Positions 60,219 to 64,000 of a DNA stretch of 64,000 bases are shown one piece after another. The first letter of the stretch is position 1, and each line of letters starts with the position of its first letter. Both the position numbers and the translations under genes were made by a program. This stretch comes from Luxibacter massiliensis (GTDB taxonomy: Bacteria > Bacillota > Clostridia > Lachnospirales > Lachnospiraceae), in the NCBI RefSeq assembly GCF_900604355.1, contig NZ_UWOE01000001.1, forward strand, positions 744,001-808,000, read 5' to 3'. The notes beneath the pieces are model-generated. The model was not told the DNA's origin and ran no database searches. It saw only the letters and a program-made list of their open reading frames with translations.

Positions 60219-62033
60219 ATGAGAAGTCCCGAAAATGTATTGAAAAGTTTAAGTGAAAAAGCAAAAAACAAAGAGTACAGGTACGAGAGATTATACCGTA
60301 ACCTGTACAACCCAGAGTTCTATCTGCTTGCATACCAGAATATTGCGACCTCTCAGGGGAGCATGACGGCAGGTGCAGACGGATTCACTCTTGACGGTAT
60401 GAGCATGGAGCGCATTGAAAAGCTCATTCAGAAGCTGAGAGACCACTCATACCAGCCGAACCCTGCAAGGCGTGTTTATATTGCGAAGAAAAACAGCAGT
60501 AAAAAGCGCCCATTGGGGATTCCGTCAACGGACGATAAACTGTTACAGGAAGTTGTCCGTATGATACTTGAAGCAATCTATGAGCCGACATTCTCTGATA
60601 ATTCACATGGTTTCAGACCGAAAAGAAGTTGCCACACAGCGTTAAAAGAAATCGTAACGCTGTTCACTGGTGCAAAGTGGATAATCGAAGGAGACATTAA
60701 GGCTTGTTTTGACAGCTTCGACCACCATATCACAATACAGCTTTTGAGAAAGCGCATAAAAGATGAAGCGTTCATATCGCTGATGTGGAAGTTTCTAAGG
60801 GCAGGATATATGGAACAGTGGACATACCATGAAACGTACTCCGGCAGTCCACAAGGCTCCGGTGTCAGTCCGATACTTGCCAACATCTATCTGAATGAAC
60901 TTGATGAGTTCATGGCAAGGATGAAAAAGAGTTTTGACAAAGGCGATACAAGAAGCCGTAAAGTCCACAAAGACCATGATAAGGTACGCTGGGCTTATCG
61001 GAAAGCGCAGAAAAATCTGGAAATAGAGCGCACAGAAGCAAACCTAGCAGCATTTAAAGAAGCAAGGAAAGTGATGTTGTCCACACCACATTTAGACGAG
61101 ATGGATGAGAATTACAAAAGACTTCAATACAACCGTTACGCTGACGATTTCCTGATTTCAATAACAGGTTCAAAGCAGGATGCTGAAAATATCAAGGAAC
61201 AGGTAAAGATATTTCTAAAAGACAAGCTAAATCTCACAATGTCGGAGGAGAAAACTCACGTTACCCATTCCTCTGAAAAGGTGCGGTATCTTGGATACGA
61301 CATAAGAATATCAAGAAGTCAGGACACAAAGCGGACGAAAAAAGGTCTGCAACGGGTGTGGTATGGAAAAGTGCAGTTATATATGCCGAAAGAAAAATGG
61401 ATTGCGAAACTGCACGAATACGGTGCGTTTAAAATCAAAAAAGACGAAAACGGCAAAGAGATTTGGAAGCCACTCCACAGAGGGGCGCTTATGCCATTAG
61501 ACGATGTGGCAATCATCAGTAAATATAATTCTGAAATCAGAGGATTGTACAATTATTACAGGTTAGCAATCAATGTATGCAATCTGGGGAAATTTCATTC
61601 TATCATGCGTGGAAGCTGTTTAAAGACGTTGGCGGCAAAATATAATTCTTCTGTTATGAAGATGTATAAGAAATACCGTAGCGTAAAGGGCGACTTTGGC
61701 GCAGATTACAAAACCAAGAGTGGAACAAAGCGGTGTGAGTTTTACAATGAAGGATTTAGGCGTAATAACAATATCGCACCTGAATTTGTAGACATTATGC
61801 CGAAATACAGAGGGCAGATAAAACCGAATAGTCTTGCAGGACGTTTAAAAAGCGGACAATGCGAGATGTGCGGAGCAAACCCCGTGAAAGTGTATATGCA
61901 CCATGTAAAGCGCTTAAAAGATTTGAACGCTGATAATGAATTTGATGAACTGATGTTACTGAAAAGGCGGAAGTCATTGGCTCTCTGCCCGAAATGCTAC
62001 GAAGAAGCAAAGACAAAATCACTTAAACTATGA
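60219..62033 (+). CDS. ltrA: Group II intron reverse transcriptase/maturase (LtrA type) with HNH domain
   Basis: A 604-residue intron-encoded protein. Reverse transcriptase domains about 60-345 (RPLGIPSTDDKLLQEVVRMI, GFRPKRSCHTALKEI, FDSFDH, GSPQGSGVSPILANIYLNEL, YADDF), maturase domain X about 380-500, and a C-terminal HNH-type zinc endonuclease (CEMCGANPVKVYMHHVKRLK, CPKCYEEA). All key residues are present, so splicing and retrohoming are plausible. gtgagg precedes the ATG. Confidence 0.95.
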   Translation: MRSPENVLKSLSEKAKNKEYRYERLYRNLYNPEFYLLAYQNIATSQGSMTAGADGFTLDGMSMERIEKLIQKLRDHSYQPNPARRVYIAKKNSSKKRPLGIPSTDDKLLQEVVRMILEAIYEPTFSDNSHGFRPKRSCHTALKEIVTLFTGAKWIIEGDIKACFDSFDHHITIQLLRKRIKDEAFISLMWKFLRAGYMEQWTYHETYSGSPQGSGVSPILANIYLNELDEFMARMKKSFDKGDTRSRKVHKDHDKVRWAYRKAQKNLEIERTEANLAAFKEARKVMLSTPHLDEMDENYKRLQYNRYADDFLISITGSKQDAENIKEQVKIFLKDKLNLTMSEEKTHVTHSSEKVRYLGYDIRISRSQDTKRTKKGLQRVWYGKVQLYMPKEKWIAKLHEYGAFKIKKDENGKEIWKPLHRGALMPLDDVAIISKYNSEIRGLYNYYRLAINVCNLGKFHSIMRGSCLKTLAAKYNSSVMKMYKKYRSVKGDFGADYKTKSGTKRCEFYNEGFRRNNNIAPEFVDIMPKYRGQIKPNSLAGRLKSGQCEMCGANPVKVYMHHVKRLKDLNADNEFDELMLLKRRKSLALCPKCYEEAKTKSLKL

Positions 62034-62040
62034 AAGATGG

Positions 62041-62077
62041 CGAGCCGTGTACATCGAGAGGTGTAAGCACGGTTCTG
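62041..62077 (+). ncRNA. Group II intron domain V
   Basis: gagccgtg pairs with cacggttc, with a mid-stem bulge and the loop cgagagg. This is the catalytic hairpin of group II introns, directly after the maturase stop. Confidence 0.8.
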
Positions 62078-62137
62078 GAGGGGGTTACGCCAAGACCACG
62101 GACGAAAGGAAGTATGGCGTGGCGTTTCCTACCTTAT

Positions 62138-64000
62138 GAGCTTTATACCATTATGCGCTACTTACAATATGACACCCTCCAGGCGATGGGGCTAGGGCAT
62201 TTCGATTCCTGGGCCGCCGCTTTTGGGGAGACAGTGACGGCGATTGAATTATCGCCGGAAGGGACGGGCTACCGTGCAAAAACACGGTTTGCCCGTTTTT
62301 TTAATCTTCCAGAGCTGATTTCCCTGTTTAAAGAGTCAGCGGACATTCAGACAGCGGATATGCTCCACCTTCCGGTGCCGGAAGCGGAGTATATCAATGA
62401 GGTGCTGAAGCCCAGTCCAGAGCAGGAAGATCTGGTCAGTACCTTTGCTGACCGGGCGGAGATGGTGCGCTCCGGCCTGGTGGAGCCTCGTGAAGACAAC
62501 ATGCTCAAGATCACCAATGACGGACGAAAGTGCGCCCTGGATCAGCGGCTCATCAACGATATGCTCCCGGATTTCCCGGACAGCAAGGTAAACCGCTGTG
62601 TAAAAAATGCCTTTGACATCTGGCAGGAAACCGCACAGAACCGTTCTACCCAGCTTATTTTCTGCGACCTTTCCACACCGAAGAATGACGGCACTTTTAA
62701 TGTATATGATGACGTGCGGGAAAAACTGGTGGCAAGAGGTATCCCCAGGGAGGAGATTGCTTTTATCCATGAAGCAGGTACAGAGGCAAAAAAAGCGGAA
62801 CTGTTCGCAAAGGTGCGTTCCGGGAAGGTGCGCATTCTCCTTGGATCTACGCCAAAGCTGGGGGCAGGCACAAATATCCAGGACAGGCTCATTGCCCTCC
62901 ATCATCTGGACTGCCCCTGGAAACCGGCAGATCTGGAACAACAGGAGGGGCGTATTCTCCGGCAGGGAAACCAGAATAAGAAAGTAAAGATCTTCCGGTA
63001 TGTGACAGAAAACACTTTCGATGCCTATATGTGGCAGATTTTGGAGAATAAGCAGAAGTTTATCAGCCAGATTATGACGAGTAAAAGCCCTGTCCGTGCC
63101 TGTGAGGATGTGGACGATGCGGCCCTTTCCTATGCGGAAATCAAGGCTCTGGCTACGGGAAATCCCTATATCAAGGAAAAGATGGATCTGGATATTCAGG
63201 TGAGCAAGTTAAAGCTGATGAAAGCCAACCACACCAGCCAAAAGTACCGTCTGGAGGAGGATATAGCGAAGAATTATCCCATGCAGATTACAGCGGCGAA
63301 AGAGCGGCTGGAGGGGCTGAAAGCAGACTTCCAGGCGGTGAAGCCGCTCCTGGAAAAAGGCAGGGAAAAAGACGAGTTTTCCATAACGATTGGCGGCAAG
63401 GAATACACCGACAGGAAAGAAGCAGGGACGGCACTGATCGCCGCCTGCACCGGATTAAAGGCGGTGAAAACCTCCGGGCAGATCGGGGAATTTTACGGTT
63501 TTCAGATGAGTGCGGAGTTTGACAGCTTTAACCAGAAATATATGGTGACGCTGAAACGCCAGTGCAGCTATAAAGTGGAGATTGGAAAGGACGCCCTGGG
63601 GAACCTGCAGAGGATCAGCAACGCTTTATCCGGCATAGAAAGGAAAGCGGCGGAGACACAGCAGAAGCTGGAAACCTTACAGCAGCAGTTAGAGACAGCG
63701 AAAGAGGAAGTGGCAAAGCCTTTTGAGAAAGAACAGGAGCTGACTGAGAAGTCGGAGCGGCTGGCAGAGTTAAATTCCCTGTTAAATATGGACGAAAAAG
63801 GCCCCTCAGAAGCCCTTGGGACAGAGGATGTGACAGTGGCGGCTGACCTTGCGAGGAGCCCGGTGAACTATGCCGGCAGGGTGGCGGAGGAAGCGGTTGT
63901 GGCGGACACCCGCCGCAGGCCGTCGGTGCTTGGAAAACTGAAAGAAGTCCAGGAGCGGATCGCCGCCGGACAGCAGAAAATAGTGAAAAATGAGAGAAAA
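62138..64000 (+). CDS. Giant methylase-helicase of the ICE, second exon (3' partial)
   Basis: Open for 621 codons from the 3' splice site to the right edge, in frame with exon 1 after splicing. It starts ELYTIMRYLQYDTLQAMGLG. The second RecA-like half shows LLGSTPKLGAGTNIQDRLIA, HHLDCPWKPADLEQQEGRIL and RQGNQNKK (helicase motif VI QxxGRxxR), then a long helical, coiled-coil tail with DUF-type ICE domains. Spliced, the protein has more than 2758 residues. Without splicing there is no start codon with a ribosome site here. Confidence 0.88.

Larger units (their letters stand above)
59632..62137 (+). mobile_element. Group II intron inserted in the helicase gene
   Basis: A 2506-bp intron. The 5' end is GTGCG at 59632. 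The 3' part holds domain V (gagccgtg...cacggttc, 62041-62077) and domain VI (ttacgcca...tggcgtggc), with a bulged A at 62131 that is 7 nt from the 3' end in CCTTAT (62137). Removing it joins SNSMV to ELYTIMRYLQY in frame, as in uninterrupted homologues. A maturase gene fills the middle. The insertion is in the sense direction, so splicing can restore the protein. Confidence 0.88.
14100..64000. mobile_element. Integrative conjugative element, Tn1549/CD1107-CD1110 type (right end outside the window)
   Basis: A continuous block of conjugation, maintenance and cargo genes running off the right edge. Backbone in order: ParA, ParB, RepA_N-type initiator, XRE regulator, sigma-like proteins, adhesin, PcfB, T4CP, Maff2, VirB6-like, PrgI, VirB4, NlpC/P60 hydrolase, DUF4315, DUF4366, topoisomerase III and a giant methylase/helicase. 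No integrase or relaxase of the ICE itself is seen in the window; both are expected beyond 64 kb. It is interrupted by an IME (28.9-39.7 kb) and a group II intron (59.6-62.1 kb). Confidence 0.9.

Noticed and set aside
1..64000. tRNA, rRNA genes and true CRISPR arrays
   Set aside because: I looked for cloverleaf-like conserved T-arm motifs, rRNA signatures and regularly spaced repeats and saw none. A tRNAscan and CRISPR search would be decisive.

Overview
The window reads as a chromosomal segment of a gut-type Lachnospiraceae-like Firmicute (Clostridia) whose right-hand 50 kb is a stack of nested mobile elements. The assignment is an inference. It rests on moderate GC, Clostridia-type families (DUF1836, the YerC/YecD TrpR-like protein, an AEC transporter, a PcrA helicase) and strong AGGAGG-type ribosome binding sites. 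No species can be named from the sequence alone.

1-14.1 kb is host chromosome. It holds a metal P-type ATPase cut by the left edge, a DUF2325 protein behind a Fur-like box and an 18-bp palindrome, an AEC-family carrier, a lone ABC substrate-binding lipoprotein, a zinc-ribbon/4-TM protein, a PHP-domain hydrolase, the YerC-like regulator, a DUF1836 protein, pcrA, a small acidic membrane protein and the 23S rRNA methyltransferase gene rlmD (rumA).

14.1 kb to beyond the right edge is an integrative conjugative element (ICE) of the Tn1549/CD1107-CD1110 type, apparently inserted at the 3' end of rlmD. Its left part carries plasmid-like maintenance genes (ParA, ParB, a RepA_N-type initiator with internal repeats), an XRE repressor, two sigma-70-like proteins and a 2011-aa sortase-anchored adhesin with about 13 SpaA/Cna-B modules. 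The transfer genes follow: PcfB, the VirD4-type coupling protein (T4CP), Maff2, a VirB6-like protein, PrgI, a VirB4 ATPase, an NlpC/P60 cell-wall hydrolase, DUF4315, DUF4366, topoisomerase III and a giant methylase/helicase. Two adenine methyltransferases (MT-A70 type and Dam/D12 type) sit inside this operon.

The T4CP gene is split. A 10.8-kb integrative mobilizable element (IME; large serine recombinase, TnpW, MobL relaxase, toprim/RepA-like helicase) lies inside the codons for Trp-Gly of T4CP. Joining the flanks at a shared TG dinucleotide restores a continuous 648-codon T4CP frame. The IME carries a low-GC erm(B) cassette from a pAMbeta1/pSM19035-type plasmid: topoisomerase remnant, omega operator heptads, truncated omega, erm(B) leader and erm(B).

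The giant helicase gene is also interrupted, by a 2.5-kb group II intron with an LtrA-type maturase placed in the codons of the conserved TGTP(V/I)SNSM helicase motif. The same gene carries, in another frame and with its own perfect Shine-Dalgarno, a complete TnpV gene overprinted on a disordered linker.

A 27-bp palindrome (arms cactttgcgacac) occurs at 18.7 kb and, in variant forms, at 20.7 and 41.5 kb. It is a candidate parS or repressor operator of the ICE. The main observation is the layered architecture, in which the IME breaks, and by excision should repair, the coupling-protein gene that it needs for its own transfer.
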